DNA of 41,711 nt from Pseudomonadota bacterium (GTDB lineage: Bacteria; Pseudomonadota; Alphaproteobacteria; Rhizobiales; Rhizobiaceae), in assembly GCA_023419535.1 (NCBI GenBank), contig JAEZXX010000115.1, positions 1 through 41,711 of the forward strand. The letters are read 5' to 3'. The notes beneath the pieces were generated by a model that made no database searches, was not told the origin of the DNA, and saw only the letters and a program-made list of their open reading frames with translations. Positions 16,065-24,851 of this stretch are shown one piece after another. The position numbers and the translations under genes were made by a program. Every line of letters begins with the position of its first letter. Position 1 is the first letter of the stretch.

Positions 16065-17486
16065 TCAGAAGCGCTTCATCAGGCCGAGCGTGGCGCTGAC
16101 GTTCGAAAAGTCGCGGATGTCGTAGTTCGACGAGACGTCGCGGTAGCCGAGCACGGTCTGCACGGCCCAGTCGTCGCGCAGCGGCACGGTCAGCGAGCCC
16201 TGGAGGAAGACCTCGTCGTCGTTCTGCGCCTGCCGCGCATTGATAAGCGGGTCGGGATCGTCGTAGGCGCGGCGCAGGAGCCCGCCCGAGAGCGTCGTCG
16301 ACCAGGGACGGTCCCGCGCCCCGAACGGCCCCTCGAAGAGATGCGTCGTGCCGAGCGAGAGGCCGCCCTCGTTCAGGCTGAAGAAGCCTTCGTTGGCGTC
16401 CCGCCGCTCGCCGCTGACGGTGCCGAAGATCGAGGTGCGGGCGGTCAGGCGCTTTTCCAGCGAGGCTCGGCCCGAGAAACGGTCGCCGGTGCGCGTCGAG
16501 GCGGTCGGCCGGCGGAAGGAGTTGCGGAACGCCTCGTTGCGGTACTCGAAGGTCAGCGAGGCGAGCGTGTCCGAGCCGATCGTCTTCGTCAGGTTTGCGC
16601 CGGCGCCTGCCGACAGGAGATAGGGATCGCCGTCGAGATGGACGCCGCCCAGGATCGCGTAGACGCCGAGCGAGGCGCCGTCGATCCGGAAGCGCTGCAG
16701 GTTGAAGCGCGGGCCGACGGTGAGCTCGGCGAGCGCGGTGTTCAGTTCGGTGCGGTCGGCATAGAGCGCGCCGTAGCCCTGCAGGCCGATGTCGAGCGTG
16801 TCGCCCTGGGTCTGCAGGTCGAGGGAGTAGCGCAGGGAACCGGCGAGGAAGCCGTTCACGTCGCTGGCGCTGGTCGAGGCGTCGCTGAGAAGGAAGTCGA
16901 GGCCGTTCAGACGCACCGTGCGGCTTTCGGGGGCGGCGTTGGCGTTGGACTGGTAGCGCGCACCGGCGATCACCGCCGCCTCGAAGCGCGAGGGCGCGGT
17001 GCGCGCCGCGATCGTCTCCTGGAAGGGCAGCACGCGCTGGCGCACTTCGGGCGGCACGTCGGGTGCGGCGAGGGCGGATTCGAAGTAACCGGAGGCCGTC
17101 TCGTAGGCGCCGAGCCGGAAATAGAGGACGCCGAGTTCGAGCTGGAGGCGCGGCAGGCCCGGCGCGAAGATCAGCATGCGCTCGAGCGTCGCGATGGCGC
17201 CTTCGAGATCGCCGGCCTGGGCCGAAAGCGCCGCATAGCGGAAGGCGAGATCGAGATCGGCCGGATCGACGAGCATCCGCCGGAACAGCACCTCGCGCTC
17301 CGCCTCGATGCGCGAGAGTTCCGCAAGGTCAGCCGTCGGGGGCGCGTTCACCGCGACCTGCGACTGCGCGCCGGCCGGACCGGTTGCCACAAGAAGGGCC
17401 ATGGCGAAGAGGGCCGCGCGGCTCCGCCGCGAGCGTGCGGTCTTCCCAGCCGCAGAGTCCGGTGCCCTCCCGCTCGCTCGTTCCAT
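16065..17486 (-). CDS. Slam/DUF560-like outer-membrane protein with N-terminal TPR
   Basis: 473 residues from ATG 17486 (GGGGAG 9 nt upstream). Basic N-region then a signal peptide core (AALFAMALLVATGPAGAQ, ending near 41). TPR-like helices about 76-140 (LAFRYAALSAQAGDLEGAIA; LGVLYFRLGAYETASGYF). From about 165 an alternating beta pattern to the end (GARYQSNANAAP, where Slam proteins have a comparable N-x-N-x-A-P turn), finishing LGLMKRF with terminal Phe, the outer-membrane barrel signal. This TPR-plus-14-strand-barrel plan is that of surface lipoprotein assembly modulators, which move clients to the cell surface. First gene of an operon whose next product has a TbpB-like C terminus, a plausible client. 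Alternative: a generic TPR-containing porin. Confidence 0.75.
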   Translation of the reverse strand: MERASGRAPDSAAGKTARSRRSRAALFAMALLVATGPAGAQSQVAVNAPPTADLAELSRIEAEREVLFRRMLVDPADLDLAFRYAALSAQAGDLEGAIATLERMLIFAPGLPRLQLELGVLYFRLGAYETASGYFESALAAPDVPPEVRQRVLPFQETIAARTAPSRFEAAVIAGARYQSNANAAPESRTVRLNGLDFLLSDASTSASDVNGFLAGSLRYSLDLQTQGDTLDIGLQGYGALYADRTELNTALAELTVGPRFNLQRFRIDGASLGVYAILGGVHLDGDPYLLSAGAGANLTKTIGSDTLASLTFEYRNEAFRNSFRRPTASTRTGDRFSGRASLEKRLTARTSIFGTVSGERRDANEGFFSLNEGGLSLGTTHLFEGPFGARDRPWSTTLSGGLLRRAYDDPDPLINARQAQNDDEVFLQGSLTVPLRDDWAVQTVLGYRDVSSNYDIRDFSNVSATLGLMKRF

Positions 17487-17762
17487 CGGACGCAACTCCC
17501 CGCCGGCCCCCGTCCGACAGCCCGGATCGAACGCCCTCATCGCAGCACACGCATTTCGAACGGCCGGGCGGCCCGCCCGCGGTCCAAGACCTCGCGAACG
17601 TCCAATTCCCGCAATCCCGGCGAAATCCCCAAACGCCTCCGCAAAGGCTATCATACACGCTCGACCGTCGTACAGGCTGGAACAACCATCGCGAGCCTGA
17701 ATATCGGACGAACCTGCCGCAGCGTGATGTTTCCGGCACAGGCCGCCCGACGAGGCCTTCGA
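17487..17762 (-). other. Intergenic region before the Slam-like operon
   Basis: 276 nt between the stop of tssG and the Slam-like gene, both read on the minus strand. It must hold the promoter of the three-gene operon. The only recognisable piece is a TATGAT -10-like hexamer (17650-17655) about 165 nt upstream of the ATG, without a good -35. A short AGGCC/GGCCT hairpin lies just past the tssG stop but has no T tract. Confidence 0.3.
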
Positions 17763-18854
17763 TCAGAGCATGCCCAGCGCCGAGGCCGGCTCCAGATCGA
17801 TGCGGCCCACCTCGCGGCGCGGGCCGTCGCTGGCGAGCCAGGTGTTCCAGCCGAGCCGCGGGGCGAGATCGTCCTGCGGATCCTCGCACAGCCTCAGCTC
17901 CGGCACCTCCTCAGCCCGCAGGGTGAGGCGCAGCCGGTAGACGATGTCCGGCCCGAGCGCGAAGGCCGCGAGATCCTCGACGACAGGGCGCGCCGAACCG
18001 CCGGGAAGGAGCGAGGCGAAGGTTCCGTAGTCGAGTGGACCGATCGCAAGGCGCACCGCGCCCTGCACGATGAAGGTGCGCTCGCCCAGCACCGCCTCCT
18101 CGTCGAGCCGGCAGAGCAGGCCCTCCGGCAGGCCTGGCCCCGCAAGCCGCGTACGGTCGGGCGTCGCGATCGCCACCCACTCGCCGACGAACTGCTCGAC
18201 GGCGACCGGCATGCCGAGCCCGCCCGACAGCACCTGCTCCACGCCGTGCGCGGAGTGGGCCTGGCGTGCGAGGATGCCGCCATAGCCGAGGAGGAGCGCG
18301 TCGGGAAAGGCGGAGCGCTCGCGCAGGCCGGGCAGCGAGATGCCGATCAGCGCGCGCAGGAGGTCCCCGATGGGCGCGCGTCCGGTGAAGGGCGAGCGCT
18401 CGGCCTCCAGGACGATCCTCTGCTTGGCCCAGGCGTCGTAGAGAAGGCTCGCCAGCCGGTCGGAAAAGAGGTTGAGAAAGGCGCGCGGGGCCGGGTTTCG
18501 AGCCCGCACGCTCGCCTGGACGATCTCGCTGACGGCGAGCGGCATCACGCCGGCGGCCCCGAAGAGCCCCGCGACGCTCTGCGTCATCTCCAGATGACCG
18601 CTCGCGCCCCGCGCGACGGACGTCACCTCCGCATCCGCGAAGCTCAAGGAGAGGTCGGAAACGAGGCGCACGGCCGCCTGCCGCGGGTCGACGCCCCGGC
18701 CGACGGGCTCGGGACGCCCGGCCCCGCGGGCCTTCGCCTCCATGAACTCGACGCGTTCGGCCACCCGCACGGCCTGAAAGAATTCGAAGGCCTCCGGGTG
18801 GTCGAACAGGTCGTCGATCAGAGAAGAATTCTGTCGCCGGCGCGCGCGGGCCAT
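17763..18854 (-). CDS. tssG: T6SS baseplate subunit TssG
   Basis: 363 residues from ATG 18854 with GGAG 10 nt upstream; it overlaps the tssF 3' end by 37 nt. TssG (ImpH/VasB) forms the baseplate wedge with TssF and TssE and docks on TssK. Family features: N-terminal LIDDLFDHPEAFEFFQAVR, then the conserved ASGHLEMTQSVAGLFGAAGVMP region (family F-x-G-L-x-G-x-x-G-x-L-P), RAFLNLFSDRLASLLYDAW, and LGYGGILARQ. The long frame that continues upstream of this start lies inside tssF and tssE and is not real. Last gene of the minus-strand arm. Confidence 0.92.
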   Translation of the reverse strand: MARARRRQNSSLIDDLFDHPEAFEFFQAVRVAERVEFMEAKARGAGRPEPVGRGVDPRQAAVRLVSDLSLSFADAEVTSVARGASGHLEMTQSVAGLFGAAGVMPLAVSEIVQASVRARNPAPRAFLNLFSDRLASLLYDAWAKQRIVLEAERSPFTGRAPIGDLLRALIGISLPGLRERSAFPDALLLGYGGILARQAHSAHGVEQVLSGGLGMPVAVEQFVGEWVAIATPDRTRLAGPGLPEGLLCRLDEEAVLGERTFIVQGAVRLAIGPLDYGTFASLLPGGSARPVVEDLAAFALGPDIVYRLRLTLRAEEVPELRLCEDPQDDLAPRLGWNTWLASDGPRREVGRIDLEPASALGML

Positions 18855-20635
18855 GCGTTCAACACTCCACTGCGCCCCCGGACCTCCGCAGTCAGCCGGG
18901 AGAAGGAATTGACGGAGGCATAGAGCCCGAAGAACCGTTCCAGAACGCTCGCCATCATGAAGGCGCTCGATCCCGAATAATTGGCCTCCTCCAGAAGGAC
19001 GCCGATCTCGACGCCGCGGCAGAAGGCCATCTGCCCCTGGCCGCGGATGCGCGCCGTGCCCGAACGCGCCTTCAGCCCGACGATCCCGTCGATCAGGGTC
19101 CGCGTGTCGGGCGAATCCTTGAAATCGTAGAGGCCGAGGAGCTCGCGCAGGGAGGCGGCGTCCTTGTCCAAGATCGACAGATGGTTGAGCGCCAGATGGG
19201 AGATCAGGCGCCAGCGCCCGCCCTGCCCGTGGAAGGCGCGCCGTGTCGGGGTCGGCGCCGTCAGGCAACGCAGCCGCGCCACCACCGGCGAGGGCTCGGT
19301 CAGCTGCAGCTGCGGCTGCCCGCCACCGAAGGGAAGGCGCGTCGGCAGGTCGCGGTTGAAGCAGGTGACGTCGAGCGACAGGACCGTGTCGGCCGCCCGC
19401 CTCGGCTCGTGGTCGCGACCGACCAGCGACAGATGCGTCTCGCTCGCCCCCGACGCCTCGCGGCGGCTCGCCAGCCACCATGTCGCGTCCGGGTTCCGCC
19501 CGCGCGCGGTGTCGCGCCGGTGGTCGACGGAATAGAAGGGCGAGAGCTCGGTGGTCTCCCCGTCGCCGTCGGAGGCGAGGACGCGGTCGACGCTGTAGAC
19601 CTCGAGCGCCTGGGGGCGCCGGCTGTCGGGCACGACGCGGTACTCGCTCGTGCGCTCGTCGGCGCGAATGGGCTCGGCCCGCAGGGGAAAGAGGTTGACG
19701 ATCGGCGTGCAGCCCATCGCGAAGGTCTCCGCCTCCACGACGCGCTCCAGTTGCGGCACGTTGCGCTGGAGATAGACGAAGACGTCGACGTTCGATCCCT
19801 TGCCGGCGAGCGTCGCGCCCGGCGGGAAGTCGAGATCGACGAAGAGGAACTTCTCGGGAAAGACGAAGAACTCCGACAGGAGGCGGAACCCGGCATGGGC
19901 GGCCTGCGGATAGGGCAGCAGCCCCTGCGACAGGTCGAAGCCGACGGGCTTCAGCGCCTCCGGGCCGAGGACGACGGGCGCCCGGTCGTCGCTGCCGGCC
20001 GCGAAGGCGACGGCGACCACGTCGTTCAGGAGAAGCTCGTGCAGCGCGTAGGAGAATTGCGGCTGCCCACGCAGGTGGAAGCGCACGCTCTTCGGCGTGA
20101 CGCTGGAAAAGGGCGCGCCGGGCTCGTTCGCCGAGAAGGACAGGCGCAGGCAGGAGGCTGCCCCCGCGGCCTGGGGCACCGGCGGGGCTGCGAAGGGCCG
20201 GGCGCCGATCGCGGCCGAGCGCAGCGCGACCGGATGCAGCACGACCGGGTAGGCGGTGCGGAAGCGGCACGGCTCGCCCTGGACGGGCTCGGTGTCGACC
20301 GTCGCGCCCGCCGGCACGGTGTAGGTCAGGCCGAGATCGGGGACGCCCTCCATCTGCATGATCGCCATGGAGGGCATCGGGCGCTGGTAGTGCGGGTAGA
20401 GAATGCCGAGCAGGGCGTCGAGAAGCTCGGGAAAGTCGTCGTCGAGCTTTTCGCGCACCCGCGCCGTCAGATAGGCGAAGCTTTCGATCAGGCGCCCCAC
20501 CTGCGGGTCCTCGACCGAATCCTCCGAGATGCGCAGGCGCGCGGCGATGCGCGGATGCTCCACCGCGAAGGCCGCCGCGGCCCTTCGGATGTGCAGGAGC
20601 TCGCGGTTGTAGTGGACGAGGAGGCTTTCCTGCAT
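18818..20635 (-). CDS. tssF: T6SS baseplate subunit TssF
   Basis: 605 residues from ATG 20635, MQESLLVHYNRELLHIRRAA, the usual TssF (ImpG/VasA) opening with L-x-x-Y-x-x-E-L. It continues with EHPRIAARLRISEDSVEDP, VGRLIESFAYLTARVREKLD and FPELLDALLGILYPHYQRP, all diagnostic of the family. Length normal (about 590-620). It is 11 nt after tssE and overlaps tssG, so the three wedge genes are made together. Confidence 0.94.
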   Translation of the reverse strand: MQESLLVHYNRELLHIRRAAAAFAVEHPRIAARLRISEDSVEDPQVGRLIESFAYLTARVREKLDDDFPELLDALLGILYPHYQRPMPSMAIMQMEGVPDLGLTYTVPAGATVDTEPVQGEPCRFRTAYPVVLHPVALRSAAIGARPFAAPPVPQAAGAASCLRLSFSANEPGAPFSSVTPKSVRFHLRGQPQFSYALHELLLNDVVAVAFAAGSDDRAPVVLGPEALKPVGFDLSQGLLPYPQAAHAGFRLLSEFFVFPEKFLFVDLDFPPGATLAGKGSNVDVFVYLQRNVPQLERVVEAETFAMGCTPIVNLFPLRAEPIRADERTSEYRVVPDSRRPQALEVYSVDRVLASDGDGETTELSPFYSVDHRRDTARGRNPDATWWLASRREASGASETHLSLVGRDHEPRRAADTVLSLDVTCFNRDLPTRLPFGGGQPQLQLTEPSPVVARLRCLTAPTPTRRAFHGQGGRWRLISHLALNHLSILDKDAASLRELLGLYDFKDSPDTRTLIDGIVGLKARSGTARIRGQGQMAFCRGVEIGVLLEEANYSGSSAFMMASVLERFFGLYASVNSFSRLTAEVRGRSGVLNAWPARAGDRILL

Positions 20636-20646
20636 GGCGGGCCCGA

Positions 20647-21150
20647 TCAGAGCGAACCGGAGTCGAGCGCGCGATCGGCGCCGACGATGGACAGGGTGCG
20701 CGCGGTGCGATCGAGGACCGTGTCGTAGACGATCGGCTCGCCGTCCGCATCCGAGACGAGGATGGCGTGGATGCGGAAGCGGAAGGAGCGGTCGAGCCGG
20801 TCGGCGGAACTCGGAATCTCCACCCGGACGTCCTTCAGCCGCGGCTCGAATTTGGCGATGGCGTCCTCCATCAGCTGGCGGAAGGTCTGGCGCATCTGGT
20901 TGTCGGCGATCTGCATCGTCTGGATGTCGGGCAGGCCGTAGGAGAGATTGGAGACGGCGAGTTCGGTCAGCGCGGGGTCCCACGACCGCCAGCGCGGCCG
21001 GGAGTTGAAGAGGATCTCCAGGTCGCGCCGGACGGCGGCGCGCGCCAGCCGGTTGGCACGGTCCTGCGAGCGCACGCTCTCCCAGCTCTCGTCGAGGAGC
21101 AGGCGGTCGAAGACGGACAGCTTGGCCGTCGGCTTCATGATCTCGCTCAT
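20647..21150 (-). CDS. tssE: T6SS baseplate subunit TssE (gp25-like lysozyme fold)
   Basis: 167 residues from ATG 21150 with GGGAGGGG upstream. TssE is the gp25-like wedge protein that initiates sheath polymerisation. It has LSVFDRLLLDESWE near the start, VRRDLEILFNSRPRW (the L-x-x-L-L-N-[ST]-R block) and a C-terminal gp25 domain (LKDVRVEIPSSADR, FRFRIHAILVSD). The conserved EIPS-like strand is present. 52 nt after tssC2; no tagJ (impE) gene lies between them, unlike in Rhizobium and Agrobacterium imp loci. Confidence 0.9.
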   Translation of the reverse strand: MSEIMKPTAKLSVFDRLLLDESWESVRSQDRANRLARAAVRRDLEILFNSRPRWRSWDPALTELAVSNLSYGLPDIQTMQIADNQMRQTFRQLMEDAIAKFEPRLKDVRVEIPSSADRLDRSFRFRIHAILVSDADGEPIVYDTVLDRTARTLSIVGADRALDSGSL

Positions 21151-21202
21151 CGCCCCTCCCCCTTCGTCCCGCCGTCCGGCCGAAGCGACGCGCGCCGGCG
21201 CC

Positions 21203-22768
21203 TCAGCTGATCCGCAGGCCCTCGATCTCGGTGTAGAGACGGAAGCCTGCCACGACCTGATCGATCTGGAAATGCGGCTGGATGTGCATCACGCAGCCGA
21301 AGACGCCGGGGCGTCCGACGACGTCGGTGATCTCCACGGAGGCGTCGCTCAGCGGCTGGCGGCGCTTGGCTTCGTTGCTGGCCGTCGGGCTCGTCACATA
21401 TTGGCGGACCCAGTCGTTCAGCATGGATTGCAGTTGCTCGGCCGTGCTCTGCGAGCCGACGCGGTCGCGCGCGATGACCTTGACGTAGTGGGCGAAGCGA
21501 CTGACGCACAGGACGTAGTGCAGCATGGCCGACAGCCGGCTGTTCGCCTCGTAGGCGAGGGAGCCCAGATGGGCCTCGCTGTAGGCCGACTGGGTTCCGA
21601 GGAAGGTCAGGTCCGGCGTCATCGGACAGGGGCAGACGGTGATGAAGCCGAGTTCCTCGAAGGCGCGCTGCTTGCGGTCGGTGAGCGCCACTTCGACGGG
21701 CGGGCGGTAGGCGATCGCCTCTCGCGTCGAGAAGGGCGTCTGCGGAAGCCGCGTGATGAGGCCCGCCTCCTCGCTGTCGGTTCGCGTGCCGCGGATATCG
21801 GCGAACCACCCGTTCTCGCGGAAGGCCCGCACGACGACGGCCCCGAAGGCGTAGACGGCGCTGCCCCAGAGCCAGTCGCCCGAACGAAGGCCCGCACAGC
21901 CGTCGCCGAAGCGGAAGCGGTCGCGGCGGGACCCGTCGTCGGACCAGGGCGCGCGCATGAGGACACGCGGCAAGACGATGCCGAGGAAACGGCTTTCGGG
22001 CCGCTCCTGGAACTTTCGCCAGCGCGAATAGTCCTCGCCCTTGAGGAAGGAGCCGAGATCCTGGACGTAGGACAGCTCCTCGAAGCTCTCGACGCCCAGG
22101 AGCCTCGGATGGGCGGCGACGACGCACGGGGCGAAGGCCGCCGCGCCCACCGCCGACAGCGCCGTCAGGCCGCTGATGTCGTCGGCCCGGGACCCCGGCC
22201 GCCCGCTCGACCGGCGGTGCTGGACGGCGTAGTCGCACAGGATCAGCCCGAAGGGCTCGCCGCCCGCCATGCCGAACTCTTCGGAATAGATCTTCTCGAA
22301 CAGGCGCGACTGGTCGAACTCGCTGGCCTTCTCGAAATCGCGGCACAGCTCGTCCCAGGACGCCGAGAGGAAGCGGATCTTGACCCGCTCGTCGTCCTGC
22401 GCGGCGCTCAGGAGCTGCGACAGACCGCGCCACGCGCTCTCCAGCGCCTGGAGATCGGGATCCTGCAGCACGAGGTCGAGCTGTTCGGCCAGAAGCGTGT
22501 CGAGTGCGGCGATGTCCCGGTCGAGCCGTATCCGCAGAGCCTCGCCGCCCCTTTCGCACTGCGTCCGCAGATGCGGGCCGAACCATTCGGCCAGCACCGA
22601 AAGAGGATCGGCCGCCGCGACGAACCGGTCGAAGGCGGCCGCTTGCACCGCCTCCGACCGGCCGAGCGCGACGGCCGCGATGGTGTCGCGCAGAGCGACG
22701 GGAGCGGCCGGGTCCGGGACGCGCGGCGAAGCTTCGACTTCGTCACGGACGGCGGCGGCGCTTTCCAT
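21203..22768 (-). CDS. Second T6SS sheath protein TssC-like (TssC2, ImpD type)
   Basis: 521 residues from ATG 22768. A full-length TssC/VipB homologue: LESAWRGLSQLLSAAQDDE, KASEFDQSRLFEKIYSEEFG, GGEPFGLILCDYAV, RFLGIVLPRVLMRAPW, RFAHYVKVIARDRVGS. A 60-residue N-terminal extension with Ala/Glu is absent from TssC1. It is clearly paralogous to the neighbouring tssC1 and 17 nt downstream of it. Tandem TssC40/TssC41-type genes are known in Rhizobiaceae imp clusters, so this is a conserved alphaproteobacterial arrangement; whether both subunits enter one sheath is unknown here. Confidence 0.92.
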   Translation of the reverse strand: MESAAAVRDEVEASPRVPDPAAPVALRDTIAAVALGRSEAVQAAAFDRFVAAADPLSVLAEWFGPHLRTQCERGGEALRIRLDRDIAALDTLLAEQLDLVLQDPDLQALESAWRGLSQLLSAAQDDERVKIRFLSASWDELCRDFEKASEFDQSRLFEKIYSEEFGMAGGEPFGLILCDYAVQHRRSSGRPGSRADDISGLTALSAVGAAAFAPCVVAAHPRLLGVESFEELSYVQDLGSFLKGEDYSRWRKFQERPESRFLGIVLPRVLMRAPWSDDGSRRDRFRFGDGCAGLRSGDWLWGSAVYAFGAVVVRAFRENGWFADIRGTRTDSEEAGLITRLPQTPFSTREAIAYRPPVEVALTDRKQRAFEELGFITVCPCPMTPDLTFLGTQSAYSEAHLGSLAYEANSRLSAMLHYVLCVSRFAHYVKVIARDRVGSQSTAEQLQSMLNDWVRQYVTSPTASNEAKRRQPLSDASVEITDVVGRPGVFGCVMHIQPHFQIDQVVAGFRLYTEIEGLRIS

Positions 22769-22785
22769 CGCTCAGGCTTTGCCCG

Positions 22786-24276
22786 TCAGCTCGCCTGCGG
22801 GATGCGGGCGACCAGACGCATGGAGGTCGTGAGCTCCTCCATCTGCAGCCAGGGACGCAGATAGGCGACGGCGTTGTAGGAGCCGGGCGCGCCCGGGATC
22901 TCCTTGACGCTCACGCGGGCCTCGGCGAGCGGGAAGCGCGCCTTGGTCTCCTGGCCGGCGGAGGCGTTGCCGTTGACGTAGCCGCCGATCCAGCGGTTCA
23001 GCCAGGCTTCGGCGTCCGAGGCCTCGAGGAAGGAGCCGATCTTGTCGCGGCCCATGACCTTCAGGTAGTGCGCGATGCGCGCCGTCGCCATGATGTAGGG
23101 CAGACGGGCCGAGATGGCCGCGTTCGCCGTCGCCTCGGGCGCGTCGTACTTCTTCGGCTTCTGGGTCGTCTGCGCGCCGAAGAACACCGAATAGTCCGTG
23201 TTCTTGTAGTGGCAGAGCGGCAGGAAGCCGAGCTTGGAGAGCTCCGCCTCGCGGCGATCGGTGATGCCGATCTCCGTCGGGCACTGCTGGTCGATGTCGC
23301 CGTCGTCCGAGGTGAAGGTGAAGCTCGGCAGGTTCTCCACCTTGCCGCCGCCCTCCGCGCCGCGGATGGCGGTGCACCAGCCGGTCTCGGCGAAGGCCGT
23401 GGTCAGACGCTCTCCCAGCGCGAACGAGGCGTTCGTCCAGGTGAACTTGTCGGGCGTCATCGAGGTCGTGCGGCCTTCGGAATCGACCGGAGCCTCCTCG
23501 AAGTTGAACTCGTCGATCTGCGTGCCCGACGAGCCGTAGGGCAGGCGGGCGAGGACGCGCGGCATCGTCAGCGTGACGAAGCGGCTGTCGTCGCTCTCGC
23601 GGAACGAGCGCCACTTGGCGTAGTTCGGCGTCTCGAAGATCTTCTCGAGGTCACGGGGCTTGGACAGCTCGTTGAAGCTCTCCAGGCCGAACATGGAGGG
23701 CGCGGTGGCCGCGATGAACGGCGCGAAGGAGGCGGCCGCCACGTTCGACATGCCGGAGAGGACTTCCATGTCCTCCGCGCCCGTGCCGAACTCGTAATTG
23801 CCGATCAGCGCCCCGTAGGGCTCGCCGCCTGACGAACCGAACTCGTTCTCGTAGATCTTCTTGAACGTCATGCTCTGATCGAACTCTGACGCCTTGGTGA
23901 GATCCTTGTGGAGCTCCTTCTTGGAGAGGTTCAGCATCCGGATCTTCAGCGTCGCGCTCGTCTCGGTGTTCTTGACGAGATGCTGAAGGCCGCGCCAGGA
24001 GCCCTCCAGGGTCTGGAAGTCCGGATGATGCAGGATCGCCGAGAGCTGCTTTGACATCTTCGCGTCGATCGCGGCGATCGCACGGTTGAAGGTGTTGAGC
24101 AGGTTCTTGTCGAACTTGACCGTGCCGTTGAGGGCTTCGTTGGTCAGGTTGCGCAGAAGGTCCTGCACCTCGTCCGGCTCGGAGGAGCGGGTGGCGCCGA
24201 TCGCCTGGTCGAGGAGGCTGAGCTCGGACGTCGTCGTCTCACCCTGCGCTGCGGTTTGCGACTTGACCTCGCTCAT
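22786..24276 (-). CDS. tssC: T6SS sheath large subunit TssC (VipB/ImpC)
   Basis: 496 residues from ATG 24276, which overlaps the tssB stop by one base (ATGA type). Main contractile-sheath subunit with TssB. Family blocks: LEGSWRGLQHLVKNTETS, KASEFDQSMTFKKIYENEFG, GGEPYGALIGNYEF, LTMPRVLARLPYG, RIAHYLKVMGRDKIGSF, WLNRWIGGYV. Length is typical (about 490-500). The C-terminal strands (WLQMEELTTSMRLVARIPQAS) form the handshake region between subunits. Confidence 0.96.
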   Translation of the reverse strand: MSEVKSQTAAQGETTTSELSLLDQAIGATRSSEPDEVQDLLRNLTNEALNGTVKFDKNLLNTFNRAIAAIDAKMSKQLSAILHHPDFQTLEGSWRGLQHLVKNTETSATLKIRMLNLSKKELHKDLTKASEFDQSMTFKKIYENEFGSSGGEPYGALIGNYEFGTGAEDMEVLSGMSNVAAASFAPFIAATAPSMFGLESFNELSKPRDLEKIFETPNYAKWRSFRESDDSRFVTLTMPRVLARLPYGSSGTQIDEFNFEEAPVDSEGRTTSMTPDKFTWTNASFALGERLTTAFAETGWCTAIRGAEGGGKVENLPSFTFTSDDGDIDQQCPTEIGITDRREAELSKLGFLPLCHYKNTDYSVFFGAQTTQKPKKYDAPEATANAAISARLPYIMATARIAHYLKVMGRDKIGSFLEASDAEAWLNRWIGGYVNGNASAGQETKARFPLAEARVSVKEIPGAPGSYNAVAYLRPWLQMEELTTSMRLVARIPQAS

Positions 24277-24788
24277 CAGTTTGCCTCCGGCTTCTGGGTT
24301 CCGAGCTCGCCGGCGAGCGCCTCGAGCTGGTCGGTGTTCTTCAGGACCTGCTCTAGGAGGTTCTCCAGATCCTCGGAGCGGTCGACCTTGGTTAGGAGGT
24401 CGCGCAGCTTGTTGCGCGCGTCGAGCAGCTTGCGGAGCGGCTCGACCTGCTGGACGATCGCGCCCGGCTCGAAGTCCTCCATCGACTTGAACTTCAGGTC
24501 GACGGGGATCTGCGTGCCGTCGTCGGCCAGCGTGTTGTCGACGCGGAACTGGACGCCCGGCGTCTGCCGGCGCAGCACGTCGTCGAAATTGTCGCGGTCG
24601 ATCTGCGTGAACTTGCGGTCGCGCAGGGGCTTCAGCGGCTCGTAGGACTTGCCGGAAAAATCGCCCATCACGCCGACGACGAAGGGCAGTTCCTTGCGGA
24701 CTTCGGCGCCTTCGGTCTCGACGTCGTAGGTGATGTGGACGCGCGGCTTGCGCACCCGGTTCAGTTTCTTCTGCACGCTTTCCGACAT
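24276..24788 (-). CDS. tssB: T6SS sheath small subunit TssB (VipA/ImpB)
   Basis: 170 residues from ATG 24788. Starts MSESVQKKLNRVRKPRVHIT, with the classic R-x-R-x-P-R-V-x-I-x-Y-D-V-E block, then LPFVVGVMGDFSG and the acidic C-terminal helices (LLTKVDRSEDLENLLEQ). It pairs with TssC to build the sheath. Translationally coupled to tssC; 63 nt after tssA in the same direction. Confidence 0.96.
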   Translation of the reverse strand: MSESVQKKLNRVRKPRVHITYDVETEGAEVRKELPFVVGVMGDFSGKSYEPLKPLRDRKFTQIDRDNFDDVLRRQTPGVQFRVDNTLADDGTQIPVDLKFKSMEDFEPGAIVQQVEPLRKLLDARNKLRDLLTKVDRSEDLENLLEQVLKNTDQLEALAGELGTQKPEAN

Positions 24789-24851
24789 GGTGGTCCCCCA
24801 AATGTCTCTAACGGAATCGTATCGAGCTCAACACACACTTGACGTTGGGTC

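Noticed and set aside
14907..18923. 1,338-codon plus-strand open frame
   Set aside because: It runs antisense through fecR-like, slam-like and tssG genes; composition is Arg/Gly/Asp-rich low complexity, no domain is recognisable, and the minus-strand genes are clearly real.
17763..20750. A single 995-residue protein covering tssG and part of tssF/tssE
   Set aside because: Only the part after 18854 has TssG character; the upstream part is an out-of-frame reading of tssF, which has its own intact frame.
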